A stretch of DNA of 26,982 nucleotides from JACQFK01 sp041482015 (GCA_041482015.1 JBGPCZ010000079.1:1-26982), one strand, 5' to 3'. Numbered from the stretch's first letter, positions 1-7,824 are shown. The notes: generated by a model from the letters alone, not told the origin. Made by a program: numbers and translations.

Positions 1-318
1 GAACTCAACAAAATCAAAGTACCTTTCGACGTAGAGACGATCACCGATCTTAAATACATCGAAGACGATCTGTTGAACAGAAATCTGCCTAAGGCCGCGG
101 AACGTGCAGTGAGCACGCTGCATTCGCAACTGTTGCACGAAGGTTCTTACGTTGATTACGGTATCATCATTAATTCAGGAAAATATGACGGGCTCGACTA
201 CGTTGCAGCAGTAAATGCCATCGCAGCCGACCTGAAAGACAAAGGCCTCGGCGACAAGCAGGTGCAGTGGCGCCTGCGCGACTGGGGCATCTCGCGCCAG
301 CGCTACTGGGGTATGCCG
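1..318 (+). pseudogene. leuS: Leucyl-tRNA synthetase internal fragment (probable chimeric contig end)
   Basis: The reading frame is open from base 1. From roughly base 160 it encodes text typical of bacterial, especially betaproteobacterial, LeuRS: INSGKYDGLDY, AIAADLKDKGLGDKQVQWR, then RLRDWGISRQRYWG ending at base 312. In LeuRS this segment lies at the end of the editing domain and the return to the catalytic core, and should be followed by a C/T-P-I-P motif and several hundred more residues. Instead the text changes abruptly just after RYWG. Bases 1-130 are clearly more AT-rich than the rest of the window, and their translation (from ELNKIKVPFD) does not match LeuRS as I know it, so that part may be a second foreign piece or simply divergent. 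No start or end of leuS is present. I read this as a foreign read joined in assembly; a genuine gene remnant is the alternative. The downstream boundary is approximate (313-325). Confidence 0.5.
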
Positions 319-738
319 GTCCTGGAGACGGGGGCGTCCGATCGCGATCCGGAGATCGCCGGCCGCTGCCGGGCCCTCGCGGAGGAACTGCGGCCCAGGC
401 CCTCGCGAGTCTTCGGTCCCGCCGCCGTGGAACGCCAGCGCCTCGCGGGCGACGACGCGGCGCTCTGGGTCTCGCTGAAGGGGAAGCTGACCACTTACAA
501 GGTCAAGGACCTGCTGCTCGAAAACAACCTGATGCTCCTGCTGTCGCAGGTCGAAGGGGGCTCGCTGAGGGGAGGGGTGCCCCGGGTGAAGCTGACGTTC
601 TCCTTCGAGAACGTGCCATTCGCGGCGATCCTCGCGATCGTGACGCAGTGCGCGGGCCTTGACTATGTCATCGAGGACGGTCACGTCGTGGTGGGTCCCC
701 AGGAGGAGTTGCTCCGCCGCCTTCCGCCGGGAAAGTGA
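319..738 (+). CDS. C-terminal part of a planctomycete-type protein with an STN/secretin-N-like end (5' partial)
   Basis: This is the GC-rich continuation of the same open frame after the LeuRS text stops, ending in TGA at 736-738. It has no start of its own because the upstream sequence appears foreign. The first 30 or so residues (DRDPEIAGRCRALAEEL) resemble the end of a helical HEAT-like repeat. The last 80 residues contain VKLTFSFENVPFAAILAIV and then AGLDYVIEDGHVVV. This is the beta-alpha-beta pattern of the short STN / secretin N-terminal domain ('V-x-L-x-F-x-N-V-P-x-x-x-x-L-x-x-I ... G-L-x-Y'), common at the ends of planctomycete secreted proteins. The real protein was probably longer and exported, but its function cannot be told from this tail. 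It converges with the acyl-CoA dehydrogenase gene with no gap between the two stop codons. The join position is uncertain by about ten bases. Confidence 0.45.
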   Translation, partial: VLETGASDRDPEIAGRCRALAEELRPRPSRVFGPAAVERQRLAGDDAALWVSLKGKLTTYKVKDLLLENNLMLLLSQVEGGSLRGGVPRVKLTFSFENVPFAAILAIVTQCAGLDYVIEDGHVVVGPQEELLRRLPPGK

Positions 739-1884
739 TCACTTCAGGATGGAGCGCGCGATGACCAGGTGCTGCACCTCGCTCGTGCCCTCGTAGATCT
801 CCGTGATCTTCGCGTCGCGGAAGTGGCGCTCGACGGGGAAGTCGCGAATGTAACCCGCGCCGCCGTGGATCTGGACCGCCTGGGTGGCGTGGCGGTTGGC
901 CATCGTCGAGGCGAAGAGCTTGGCCATCGAGGCCTCGGTCGTGTGCGGCTTCCCCTCGTCGCGCAGGCGGGCCGCGCGCAGAATGAGGAGCCTCGCGGCC
1001 TCGATGTCCGTCGCCATCTCGGCGATTTTCCACTGGATCGCCTGGAAATTCGCGATCGGCTGGTCGAACTGCTTCCGCTCCTTCGCGTACCGGGCCGAAG
1101 CGTCGAGGCACGCCATCGCGATCCCGCAGGCCTGCGCGGCGATCCCGATCCTCCCGCCGTCGAGGGTCGAGAGCGCGATCTTGAAGCCCTCGCCCTCTCC
1201 GCCGAGGAGGTTGCCGCGGGGGACGCGGACGCCGTCGAGGAAGAGCGTGGTGGTGGACGAGCCGCGGATGCCCATCTTGTGCTCGGGCTTCCCGGCGGTG
1301 AGCCCCTTCATCGAACGTTCGACCAGGAACGCGCTGATCCCCTGGTGCTTCACGCCGGATCCGGGGTCGGTCCGCGCGAACAGGATGAAAAGGTCGGCGA
1401 TGGCCCCGTTGGTCACGAAGTTCTTCGTCCCGTTGAGGACGTACGCGTCGCCGTCCTTCACGGCCGTCGTCAGGAGCGCGCCGGCGTCGGTGCCGCTGAC
1501 GGGCTCCGAGAGCGAGTAGGCCCCGATCCACTCGCCCTTCGCGAGCCGCGGAAGGTACTTCGCCTTCTGCTCCTCCGTTCCGTACCTCAGGAGGGGGCTC
1601 TGGCAGAGCGAGTTGTGGACCGACATCGTGACGCCGGTCGAGGCGCAGGCGCGGTTGATCTCCAGCTGGATGAGCGCGAGCATGAAGTTGCCGAGGCCCG
1701 CGCCGCCGAAGACCTCTGGCGTCAGGACGCCGAGGAAGCCCAGGGCCCCCATCTCCCGGAGGACGGCACGGGGGATCTCGCCGGCCTTGTCGATCGACGC
1801 GGCGATCGGCGCGAGCTCCTTCTCGGCGAACTCGCGCGCCGTCTGCTGGACGAGCGCCTCTTCGTCGCTGAGCGTGAAGTTCAT
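739..1884 (-). CDS. Acyl-CoA dehydrogenase
   Basis: A flavoprotein of 381 residues, the usual length for short/medium-chain acyl-CoA dehydrogenases, which put an alpha-beta double bond into acyl-CoA and pass electrons to ETF. It begins MNFTLSDEEALVQQ, followed by the all-alpha N-terminal domain and the FAD-contacting middle domain (AYSLSEPVSGTDAG, then FVTNGAIADLFILFART). The C-terminal helical bundle has QAVQIHGGAGY and the family signature IYEGTSEVQ, whose Glu (about residue 365) is the expected catalytic base. The ATG at 1884 was chosen because it starts the family-type N-terminus and overlaps the thiolase stop codon by four bases (ATGA, 1881-1884). The frame stays open far upstream, but that part is antisense to the thiolase and does not look like protein. 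No ETF, hydratase or hydroxyacyl-CoA dehydrogenase is visible next to it. Substrate chain length cannot be read from sequence. Confidence 0.95.
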   Translation of the reverse strand: MNFTLSDEEALVQQTAREFAEKELAPIAASIDKAGEIPRAVLREMGALGFLGVLTPEVFGGAGLGNFMLALIQLEINRACASTGVTMSVHNSLCQSPLLRYGTEEQKAKYLPRLAKGEWIGAYSLSEPVSGTDAGALLTTAVKDGDAYVLNGTKNFVTNGAIADLFILFARTDPGSGVKHQGISAFLVERSMKGLTAGKPEHKMGIRGSSTTTLFLDGVRVPRGNLLGGEGEGFKIALSTLDGGRIGIAAQACGIAMACLDASARYAKERKQFDQPIANFQAIQWKIAEMATDIEAARLLILRAARLRDEGKPHTTEASMAKLFASTMANRHATQAVQIHGGAGYIRDFPVERHFRDAKITEIYEGTSEVQHLVIARSILK

Positions 1885-3062
1885 GCGCGTTCGATCCCCA
1901 GCGCCAGCCCGTTCCCGCCGCCCATGCAGAGCGTGGCCACGCCGCGCCTGAGCTTGCGGGCGACGAGCGCGTGGAGGAGCGTGACCACGATCCGGGCGCC
2001 GCTTGCGCCGATGGGGTGTCCGAGCGCCACCGCGCCTCCGTTCGCATTGACCTTCGCGGCGTCGAGGCCGAGGTCCCGGATCGCGGCGACCGTCGACGCC
2101 GCGAACGCCTCGTTGATCTCGATGAGGTCGGCCGCGGCCGTCTTCCACGGGTTCTTCTCGTCGAACCGGCGGAGGGCGTCGATCGTGGAGACGAGCACCC
2201 ACTTGGGATCGACGCCCGCTGTCGCGTGTCCCGTGATGCGAGCGAGGGGCGCGACGCCATGCGCCTGCAGCGCCTTCTCGGACATGAGGACCACCGCCGC
2301 CGCCCCGTCGGAGATCTGGGAGGAATTCCCGGCCGTCACCGCGCCGTCCGGCTTGAAGGCGGGCTTGAGCTTCGCGAGCGCCTCGACGGTCGAATCCGCC
2401 CGCGGGCCTTCGTCGGCGTCGACGAGGGTTGCCGCGCCTTTCTCTCCCTTCGCCTCGACGGGCGAGATCTCCGCCTTGAACGCGCCCGAGTTCGCGGCGG
2501 CGACGGCCTTCGCGTGGCTCGCGGCCGAAAATTCGTCCATGTCCCGCCTCGTGACGCGGAAGCGCTCCGCCACGAGCTCGCACGACGTGCCCATGTGGAA
2601 ATCGTTGAACGCGTCCCACAGGCCGTCGTGGACCAGCGCGTCGACCATCTTCGCGTTCCCCAGCCGCGTCCCGCGACGCGCCTCGGGGAGAAGGTACGGT
2701 GCGTTCGACATGCTCTCCATGCCCCCGGCCACGACCACGTCGGCGTCGCCTGCCCGGATCGCTTGCACGCCGAAGATGATCGACTTGAGGCCGGAGCCGC
2801 AGACCTTGTTGACGGTGACGGCCCCCACCTTGTGGGAGAGGCCGGCGCCCAGCGCCGCCTGGCGGGCCGGGTTCTGGCCGAGCCCCGCCTGGATCACGGA
2901 GCCCATGAGGACCTCCTCGACCGCGTCGGGCGGCACGCCCGCGCGCCGCACCGCCTCGCGGACCACGTGGGCCCCCAACCGCGGGGCGGGGACCGCTCCC
3001 AGGGCGCCGAGGAACTTCCCCTGGGGCGTGCGCACCGCCGAGGCGATGAAAGCTTCGCTCAC
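1881..3062 (-). CDS. Acetyl-CoA C-acyltransferase (thiolase)
   Basis: Thiolase of 393 residues, the usual family length. It either cleaves 3-ketoacyl-CoA (beta-oxidation) or condenses two acetyl-CoA. All signature elements are present: SAVRTPQGKFLGAL near the N-terminus, the nucleophilic cysteine in VNKVCGSGLKS (about residue 88), GGMESMSNAPYLL, NEAFAAS, the histidine in GHPIGASGAR, and the second cysteine in LCMGGGNGLA near the C-terminus. The GTG start at 3062 gives the family-type start MSEAFIASAVRTP. Upstream in-frame starts would add 36 residues of non-thiolase text, and the ATG five bases earlier is in another frame and stops at once. There is no Shine-Dalgarno sequence, but a plausible promoter sits immediately upstream, so the mRNA may be leaderless. 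It is first in a two-gene operon with the acyl-CoA dehydrogenase. Biosynthetic and degradative thiolases cannot be separated reliably here; the partner favours degradation. Confidence 0.93.
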   Translation of the reverse strand: MSEAFIASAVRTPQGKFLGALGAVPAPRLGAHVVREAVRRAGVPPDAVEEVLMGSVIQAGLGQNPARQAALGAGLSHKVGAVTVNKVCGSGLKSIIFGVQAIRAGDADVVVAGGMESMSNAPYLLPEARRGTRLGNAKMVDALVHDGLWDAFNDFHMGTSCELVAERFRVTRRDMDEFSAASHAKAVAAANSGAFKAEISPVEAKGEKGAATLVDADEGPRADSTVEALAKLKPAFKPDGAVTAGNSSQISDGAAAVVLMSEKALQAHGVAPLARITGHATAGVDPKWVLVSTIDALRRFDEKNPWKTAAADLIEINEAFAASTVAAIRDLGLDAAKVNANGGAVALGHPIGASGARIVVTLLHALVARKLRRGVATLCMGGGNGLALGIERA

Positions 3063-3068
3063 GCCATG

Positions 3069-3097
3069 ATTGTCGACCAAGCGGAAAGGCGAGTCAA
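3069..3097 (-). promoter_or_regulatory. Candidate promoter for the thiolase operon
   Basis: On the minus strand TTGACT (3097-3092) is followed after 17 bases by GACAAT (3074-3069). The -35 matches the sigma-70 consensus at five of six positions and the -10 at four of six. The seventh base after the -10 is the first base of the thiolase GTG codon, so the transcript would begin at or next to the start codon. No Shine-Dalgarno sequence is visible. Confidence 0.4.
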
Positions 3098-3214
3098 TAG
3101 AACGGCCGATTTGCCCGAACCTTTTCGCGGTGCGGCGGTTGAAGAGGGTCAAGAGAGGTACGCAACACACCTCCCGGGCACACCTCCAGGCTCGAAACCA
3201 AGAACGAACAGGAT

Positions 3215-3818
3215 ATGAGTACCTCCCCAGCCCGCACGATCGTGGTGGGCGACCTCCACGGATGCCATGACGAGGCCGTCGAATTGCTGGACCGTCTGGC
3301 AGTCACGTCCGGCGATCGCGTCATCTTTGTCGGCGACCTCGTCGATCGCGGGCTCAGGCGCCGCGAGTGCGTCGAGCTGGCGATGCGGCACGAGTGCATC
3401 CTCGGCAATCACGAGGAGAAGCACCTGCGGCAGCGGGATCGTGGTTCACGCCGGCGTATGGCCCGGCCTCCCGGTCGAACGTCAGGATCCGCACACGCTG
3501 CTGCATGCGCAGTGCATCCAGCCGCCCGCGTCGAAGAGCTTCTGGCCTTCCAAGGCACCGGCCGGGTGGACCTTCTGGACGAACCACTGGAAGGGGCCGG
3601 AGCGCGTCATCTTTGGTCACACGGTCCTGGATAGGCCGCTTATCACGGCATGGACCGTGGGGATCGACACCGGGTGCGTCCACGGCCGCGAGCTGACGGC
3701 CGTGGTGCTCCCCGAGTGGCGGATCGTCTCGGTGCCCGCCCGGAAGAGCTACTGGGGACCGAAAGGCGGCGGCGTCGCGTGCTACCCCGTGATGGACGGG
3801 GTCCGCTGCTACTCCTGA
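3215..3818 (+). pseudogene. PPP-family metallophosphatase with internal deletion and frameshift
   Basis: The N-terminal half, read from ATG 3215, has the metal-binding motifs of PPP-type serine/threonine phosphatases and bis-nucleoside tetraphosphatases: GDLHGC, GDLVDRG and GNHEEKH. At about base 3433 this frame loses all similarity. The frame one base further on starts with GIVVHAGVWPGLPVE at 3435 and continues through VIFGHTVLDRP, GIDTGC and LTAVVLPEWR to the TGA at 3816-3818. These are the family's C-terminal blocks, including a metal-ligand histidine in GHT. In intact members about 60-80 residues separate GNHE from VVHAG; here there are only a few. So about 180-220 bases are missing and the frame is shifted. 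Upstream, CAGGA precedes the ATG closely. Either this is a real decayed gene or the assembly collapsed or lost a segment. As written, no complete enzyme can be made. Confidence 0.75.
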
Positions 3819-3825
3819 GGAATCC

Positions 3826-4884
3826 CTAGTATCCCCGGCCCGCGGCGCGCTGGCGCATCTGGAGTTGCGAGATCGTCAGCGTCAGCTCGTTGAGCAGGTG
3901 GTCCATCTGGTCGTCGTGCGGGATCCTCATCCCCTTGTTCAGCCACTCGAGCGCGGTGGGGTAGGACAGCTCCACGCTCCACATGCGGCCGAGCCGGTAG
4001 TAGGTTTTGACGAGCCACGCGTCGGCCTGCCGCTCGAGGTCCTTCGCCTTCTGGAGCACGGCGACGTCGTTGGACTTGAGCAGCGAATCGATGTTCCGCT
4101 TGGCGGAGACGAGCGCCATTTCGGCCGCGCGCCAGGCCTTGTCGGCCTTGGTCAGGTTCTTGGCCTCGTGCTCCAGGCCCTCGGCCCAGGCCTTCTGCGA
4201 CTCCTCGATCAGCTCCACCGTGCGGGCGACGGCGGCCTTCACCTGGTCCTCGGTCTTCTTGACGCCGGCGTCCGCGGCGGCCTGCTGCTGGGCGGCGAGC
4301 TGGGCTTTCTTGTCCGCGTTCTCCTTGGCGATCTCCTCCGCCATCTTGGCGTCTTCCTTCCTGGCTTCCTCCGCGTACGGCGTGTCGCCGTACTTCTCGA
4401 TGAGGAGCCGGACGATGTTCTTCGCCTCCTCGTACTCCTTGCGGAGGTGGAGCTTCTTCACGTCCTCGAACTTGGCCCGCCCGTCCTCGTTGTGCGCCTC
4501 GTCCCGGCGCTTCTTCGCCTTCTCGGCAAGGTTGGCGTCGAGCACCGCGGCCTCGTCGAACTCGCGCGCCGCCGTCGAGTAGAGGCCGTTCGTCATGCAG
4601 AACTCCGCCAGGTCCATGCGGGCCTGGCCGCTCTTGCGGTCGATCCGGTCCAGCCGGAGGCGGTAGACGGAGTAGGGCATCAGGTCCTTCAGCGCGATCT
4701 TTCGCGGCTCCTTCTCGTCCTTGGCGAGGAAGTCCGCCATGTCGGCGTCCATCTTGAGCACGCGGCCCACGATCAGCCCGCCATCCTTCTTCTGCAGGAT
4801 GTCGTCGGGTTTCTTGGTGTCCTGGGTGAGGGCCGGCAGGCACAGCGCGAGGAGGACCAGGGTGCTGCGGAGGATCGCCTTCAT
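3826..4884 (-). CDS. Secreted coiled-coil/TPR-like protein of unknown function
   Basis: A protein of 352 residues that I cannot assign to a named family. The ATG at 4884 gives a clear signal peptide (MKAILRSTLVLLALCLPALTQ) and is preceded by GGAG seven to eight bases upstream; an upstream in-frame start would put charged residues before the signal and is less likely. After the signal comes a short beta-rich stretch (KDGGLIVGRVLKMDADMADF), then a helical repeat-like section (ARMDLAEFCMTNGLYSTAAREFDEAA) resembling one or two TPRs. From about residue 150 to 270 it is a long, highly charged Lys/Glu/Ala region likely to form coiled coil. The C-terminal part has another TPR-like stretch (AWLVKTYYRLGRMWSV, YPTALEWLNKGM). 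This layout recurs in secreted planctomycete proteins, where it probably serves scaffolding. It stands alone, divergent from the polyketide synthase operon and converging with the broken phosphatase seven bases away. Confidence 0.8.
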   Translation of the reverse strand: MKAILRSTLVLLALCLPALTQDTKKPDDILQKKDGGLIVGRVLKMDADMADFLAKDEKEPRKIALKDLMPYSVYRLRLDRIDRKSGQARMDLAEFCMTNGLYSTAAREFDEAAVLDANLAEKAKKRRDEAHNEDGRAKFEDVKKLHLRKEYEEAKNIVRLLIEKYGDTPYAEEARKEDAKMAEEIAKENADKKAQLAAQQQAAADAGVKKTEDQVKAAVARTVELIEESQKAWAEGLEHEAKNLTKADKAWRAAEMALVSAKRNIDSLLKSNDVAVLQKAKDLERQADAWLVKTYYRLGRMWSVELSYPTALEWLNKGMRIPHDDQMDHLLNELTLTISQLQMRQRAAGRGY

Positions 4885-4946
4885 ATCGCTACTCCTGTCC
4901 CAAGGGGGGGTGACCCGCACTTTCTAACTAGGACGCTACCAACCGC

Positions 4947-4952
4947 ATTATA
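4947..4952 (-). promoter_or_regulatory. Perfect -10 hexamer upstream of the coiled-coil protein gene
   Basis: The minus strand reads TATAAT here, about 60 bases before the ATG at 4884, leaving room for a leader of roughly 55 bases with a GGAG ribosome site. No convincing -35 is found 16-18 bases upstream, so support rests on the -10 alone in a GC-rich background. Confidence 0.3.
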
Positions 4953-5005
4953 CCCTCTCCACAAATGGAACACCATGAGCCCTCGTCGGTTCTCGGACCG
5001 GGTGA

Positions 5006-5011
5006 TACAAT
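5006..5011 (+). promoter_or_regulatory. Candidate -10 element of the polyketide synthase operon
   Basis: TACAAT (five of six to consensus) ends nine bases before the polyketide synthase ATG at 5021. No Shine-Dalgarno sequence lies between them and no good -35 is visible. With normal spacing transcription would begin about three bases before the ATG, giving an essentially leaderless mRNA. Confidence 0.3.
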
Positions 5012-5020
5012 GGCGCTTCC

Positions 5021-6055
5021 ATGCCGCGCCTTCTCGCCGCCGCCACGGCCCTGCCTCCCAACATCCTGACGCAGGCGCAGGCTCGCGCCGCGTGCGAGAA
5101 GGTCTATGCGGGGCGGCCGGGCCTCCTCCGTCTCCTGCGCGTGTTCGAGCGCAGCGGCGTCGAGACGCGACACTTCGCCTTTCCGCCCGAGTACTACCTC
5201 TCGAAGAAGACGTTCGACGAACGAAACGCCGACTACGTCGAGGTCGGGACCGCCCTTGCGGAGAAGGCCGCGCGCGAGTGCCTGGCCCGGGCGGGCATCC
5301 CGCCGCCCCAGGTCGACCACCTCTTCTTCGTCACCACGACCGGCCTCGCGACGCCGAGCATCGACGCCCTCCTGGCGCCCCGCCTGGGCCTCCGGCGCGA
5401 CGTGCGGCGCTGGCCGCTCTTCGGGCTGGGGTGCGCGGGGGGCGCCGGCGGCCTCCTCCGCGCCGCCGCGACGGTGGCCCCGGGGGAGCACGCGCTGATC
5501 GTCTCCGTGGAGCTTTGCGGACAGGTGTTCTCCAGCCGCGCTGCCGATCCCGTCGACGTCGTCGGAGCCGCGCTCTTCGGGGACGGCGCCGCGGCTGGGC
5601 TGGTGGGCGCCGGCGGGGCGGGCCCGGCCATCCTCGCCTCGCACACCGAGCTTTTCGCGGAGTCGCGGCATCTCATGGGCTGGAACTTCACCTCCGACGG
5701 GATGCGGCTCGTGCTCTCGCAGGAGGTGGCCGACCTGGTGACGCGGCGGCTTCGGCCGGTCGTGCAGGCATTCCTGGCGAAGCACGGGCTCGCGGAGAAG
5801 GACATCGCCCACTGGCTCCTCCATCCCGGCGGGCGACGGATCATCGACGCCTATCGCGAGGGATTCGGGCTGGGCGACCGCGAGCTCGAGTGGACGCGGG
5901 GCTCGCTCGCGCGGGTGGGAAATCTCTCGAGCGCGTCCGTGCTCTTCGCGCTGGACGATCTCCTCCGCAGCGGCCGCGCCCGCGCGGGGGACCGCGGGCT
6001 CATGGTCGCGCTCGGGCCGGGATTCGCGGCGGAGATGCTGGTGCTGGAGTGGTGA
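5021..6055 (+). CDS. Type III polyketide synthase (chalcone/stilbene synthase-like)
   Basis: 344 residues, near the usual 350-390 for bacterial type III PKSs. These homodimeric enzymes extend an acyl-CoA starter with malonyl-CoA and cyclise the product to alkylpyrones or alkylresorcinols. The thiolase-fold catalytic triad is intact: Cys138 in LFGLGCAGGAGGL, His268 in LLHPGG, and Asn301 in VGNLSSASV. FVTTTGLATPSIDA and GDGAAA are further family marks. The start at ATG 5021 gives MPRLLAAATALPPN, the typical N-terminal beta strand; no ribosome site is seen. It is the first gene of a three-gene operon with an FAD oxidoreductase and a methyltransferase, each overlapping the next by four bases. Streptomyces griseus srsABC has the same three functions and makes phenolic lipids, so a membrane-directed phenolic lipid or derived quinone is the likely product (inference). 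Starter unit and ring type cannot be told. Confidence 0.95.
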   Translation: MPRLLAAATALPPNILTQAQARAACEKVYAGRPGLLRLLRVFERSGVETRHFAFPPEYYLSKKTFDERNADYVEVGTALAEKAARECLARAGIPPPQVDHLFFVTTTGLATPSIDALLAPRLGLRRDVRRWPLFGLGCAGGAGGLLRAAATVAPGEHALIVSVELCGQVFSSRAADPVDVVGAALFGDGAAAGLVGAGGAGPAILASHTELFAESRHLMGWNFTSDGMRLVLSQEVADLVTRRLRPVVQAFLAKHGLAEKDIAHWLLHPGGRRIIDAYREGFGLGDRELEWTRGSLARVGNLSSASVLFALDDLLRSGRARAGDRGLMVALGPGFAAEMLVLEW

Positions 6056-7134
6056 CCTGGGACGCGGTGGTGGTCGGCGGCGGACCGGCCGGGTCCGCCG
6101 TTGCGATCGAACTGGGACGGCGCGGGATGCGGGTGGCCCTTCTCGAGAAGTCGCGCCATCCCCGGCCCAAGGCCTGCGGGGAGGGGCTCCTGCCTCACGG
6201 CGTGGCCGCACTCGAAGCGCTGGGACTCGAGGTGCCGGGCGTGCGCGTGAAGGGGATCCGGTACGTCTCGCCGGGCGGCGTCACCGCGGAGGCCGACTTT
6301 CCCGCGGGGCACGGCCGGGTCGTCCGTCGCGAGGGATTCGACGCCTTTCTTTTCGATGCCGCCGCGCGAACCCCGAACGTCGAGGCCTTCCAGGAAACAT
6401 CGTACGATCCGGCGCGGTGGAAGGCTCGCTGGGTGATCGGCGCCGACGGCCTCCATTCGCAGTTTCACCGGCGTCCCGAGTTCCCGGCGTCACCGCCGGC
6501 CGTCCGTCGGGTCGGCCTGAGCGTCCACGCCCGCGGGCTCGACGTCGACCGCGAGCGCGTGGAGGTGATTCTTCACGAAGCGGGCGAAGTCTACCTGGCC
6601 CCGTCGTCCGGGGGGGAGGCGCTCGTGGCCTGCCTCTACCGGGAGCAGGATCTCCCGCCGGGACCCTCGAACGCGGACCGGGTGCTGCACACGCTCGTGT
6701 CGCTCGAGGTCCTTCGCGGCCGTCTCCGGGGAGTGGTCTTCACGACGCCGGTCCTGGGCGCCGGGCCGCTGGGGCTGCGGGTGGGGGCGATCGCGACCGA
6801 TGACACACTCCTCGTGGGCGATGCCGCGGGCGCGCCCGACCCGGTGACCGGGGAGGGGATGTCGCTCGCGCTCCTCTCGGCGCGGGCGGCCGCGGAGTCG
6901 ATCGCGTCGGGCCGGCCCCGGGACTACGAGAAGGCGCGGCGCCGGCTGGCGGCGGGCGCGGACTGGCTCGGGCGGTGGATCCTCCGCGCCTCGCGCTACC
7001 CGGCGATCGCGGACCGCGTGGTCCAGTCGCTGGGGGACCATCCGGAGCTCTTCACGAAGCTCCTCGAGATCGCGACCGGCTCGCGTCGCGAGGGAGACCT
7101 GTCGCTCGCCGATCTTGCCCGTCTGGTCGTATGA
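6052..7134 (+). CDS. FAD-dependent oxidoreductase (UbiH / geranylgeranyl-reductase type)
   Basis: 360 residues with the three hallmarks of the group A flavoprotein monooxygenase / geranylgeranyl reductase superfamily: an N-terminal Rossmann dinucleotide site VVGGGPAGSAVAIELGRRG with the ribose-binding Glu at about 32, the middle motif GADGLHSQFHR (about 130-140), and GDAAGAPDPVTGEGMSLAL (about 256-274), which closes over FAD. The CGEGLLP segment near residue 42 is typical of the geranylgeranyl-reductase-like branch. The GTG at 6052 was chosen because it overlaps the PKS stop (GTGA, 6052-6055) and places the Rossmann motif at the very N-terminus. In phenolic-lipid operons the equivalent flavoprotein hydroxylates the resorcinol ring towards a hydroquinone or quinone; reduction of an alkyl chain is the alternative for this branch. 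It is probably cytoplasmic and membrane-associated. The role is inferred from context; the fold is secure. Confidence 0.9.
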   Translation: MTWDAVVVGGGPAGSAVAIELGRRGMRVALLEKSRHPRPKACGEGLLPHGVAALEALGLEVPGVRVKGIRYVSPGGVTAEADFPAGHGRVVRREGFDAFLFDAAARTPNVEAFQETSYDPARWKARWVIGADGLHSQFHRRPEFPASPPAVRRVGLSVHARGLDVDRERVEVILHEAGEVYLAPSSGGEALVACLYREQDLPPGPSNADRVLHTLVSLEVLRGRLRGVVFTTPVLGAGPLGLRVGAIATDDTLLVGDAAGAPDPVTGEGMSLALLSARAAAESIASGRPRDYEKARRRLAAGADWLGRWILRASRYPAIADRVVQSLGDHPELFTKLLEIATGSRREGDLSLADLARLVV

Positions 7135-7778
7135 AGACGCGGTCGACCGAGCTCGAACGGCTCGACGTCGAGAATCCTCCCCTCGAGGAAATGGCGCGCG
7201 TCGCGGGCTATCTCGCGTTCGTCAACCGGTGGCTGGGCGGTACGCGCGCCGTCGCCTGGCATCTGAAGAAGGTGCGGGAGCCGTTCACGCTGCTCGACGT
7301 GGCGGCCGGGGCGGCCGACATCCCGCGGGCGCTCTCCCGTCGGTTCCCGAACATGAGCGCCGTGGCGTTCGACCTCTCCGGCACGATGCTCTCCCTCGCG
7401 CAGGGGATCCCATGCGTCCGGGGCGATGTCCGCCGGCTGCCGTTCCGCGACCGGAGCGTCGACTACGTGGTCTCCACCCACTTCTTCCATCACCTGTCGG
7501 ACGACCAGGTCGTGGCGACGCTGCGGGAGTTCGACCGGATCGCGCGCCGCGGCATCATCGTGAACGATCTCCTACGGCGCCGCCGCGCCCTCGTCTGGGT
7601 CACGCTGTTCACGCTCTTCGCGAACCCGTACGTGAAGACGGACGGCCCTCTCTCGGTGCGGCGCGGGTTCACGATCCCGGAGATCGAGGCCCTGGCGCGG
7701 CGAGCGGGACTCGAGTGGCTCCGGGTGCGCGTGCACTTCGGGCACCGGTTCACGCTGGCGGGGGAGCGGCCGCGCTGA
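7131..7778 (+). CDS. SAM-dependent class I methyltransferase of the polyketide operon
   Basis: 215 residues, a single small class I methyltransferase domain. Motif I is LLDVAAGAADIPRAL (about 54-68), the SAM-binding loop; the D-I-P variant is common in methyltransferases adjacent to type III PKSs. An acidic motif II follows (SAVAFDLSGTML) and motif IV is seen in FRDRSVDYVVSTHFFHHL. The C-terminal third, with LVWVTLFTLFANPYVK, is hydrophobic and may dock on the membrane or hold a lipid tail. ATG 7131 overlaps the preceding stop by four bases (ATGA). The expected role is O- or C-methylation of the phenolic head made by the two upstream enzymes, as in alkylresorcinol pathways; which atom is methylated cannot be predicted. 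No further genes follow in tight coupling, so this ends the cassette. Confidence 0.9.
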   Translation: MKTRSTELERLDVENPPLEEMARVAGYLAFVNRWLGGTRAVAWHLKKVREPFTLLDVAAGAADIPRALSRRFPNMSAVAFDLSGTMLSLAQGIPCVRGDVRRLPFRDRSVDYVVSTHFFHHLSDDQVVATLREFDRIARRGIIVNDLLRRRRALVWVTLFTLFANPYVKTDGPLSVRRGFTIPEIEALARRAGLEWLRVRVHFGHRFTLAGERPR

Positions 7779-7824
7779 ATCCCCCCGCGGCCGGCGCATG
7801 TATACCCTCTGACTGGAGGAAACC

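Noticed and set aside
769..3069. Long plus-strand open frame across the acyl-CoA dehydrogenase and thiolase
   Set aside because: It is antisense to two well-conserved enzymes, rich in Arg/Ala/Glu without domains, as expected in GC-rich DNA.
3865..6051. The very long plus-strand frame before the flavoprotein start
   Set aside because: It is antisense to the coiled-coil protein and out of frame with the polyketide synthase; only the part from 6052 has protein-like sequence.
4949..7810. TATACCCTCT occurring at 4949-4958 and 7801-7810 as a shared promoter motif
   Set aside because: Only two copies, in different positions relative to genes, and the first is better explained by a minus-strand TATAAT.
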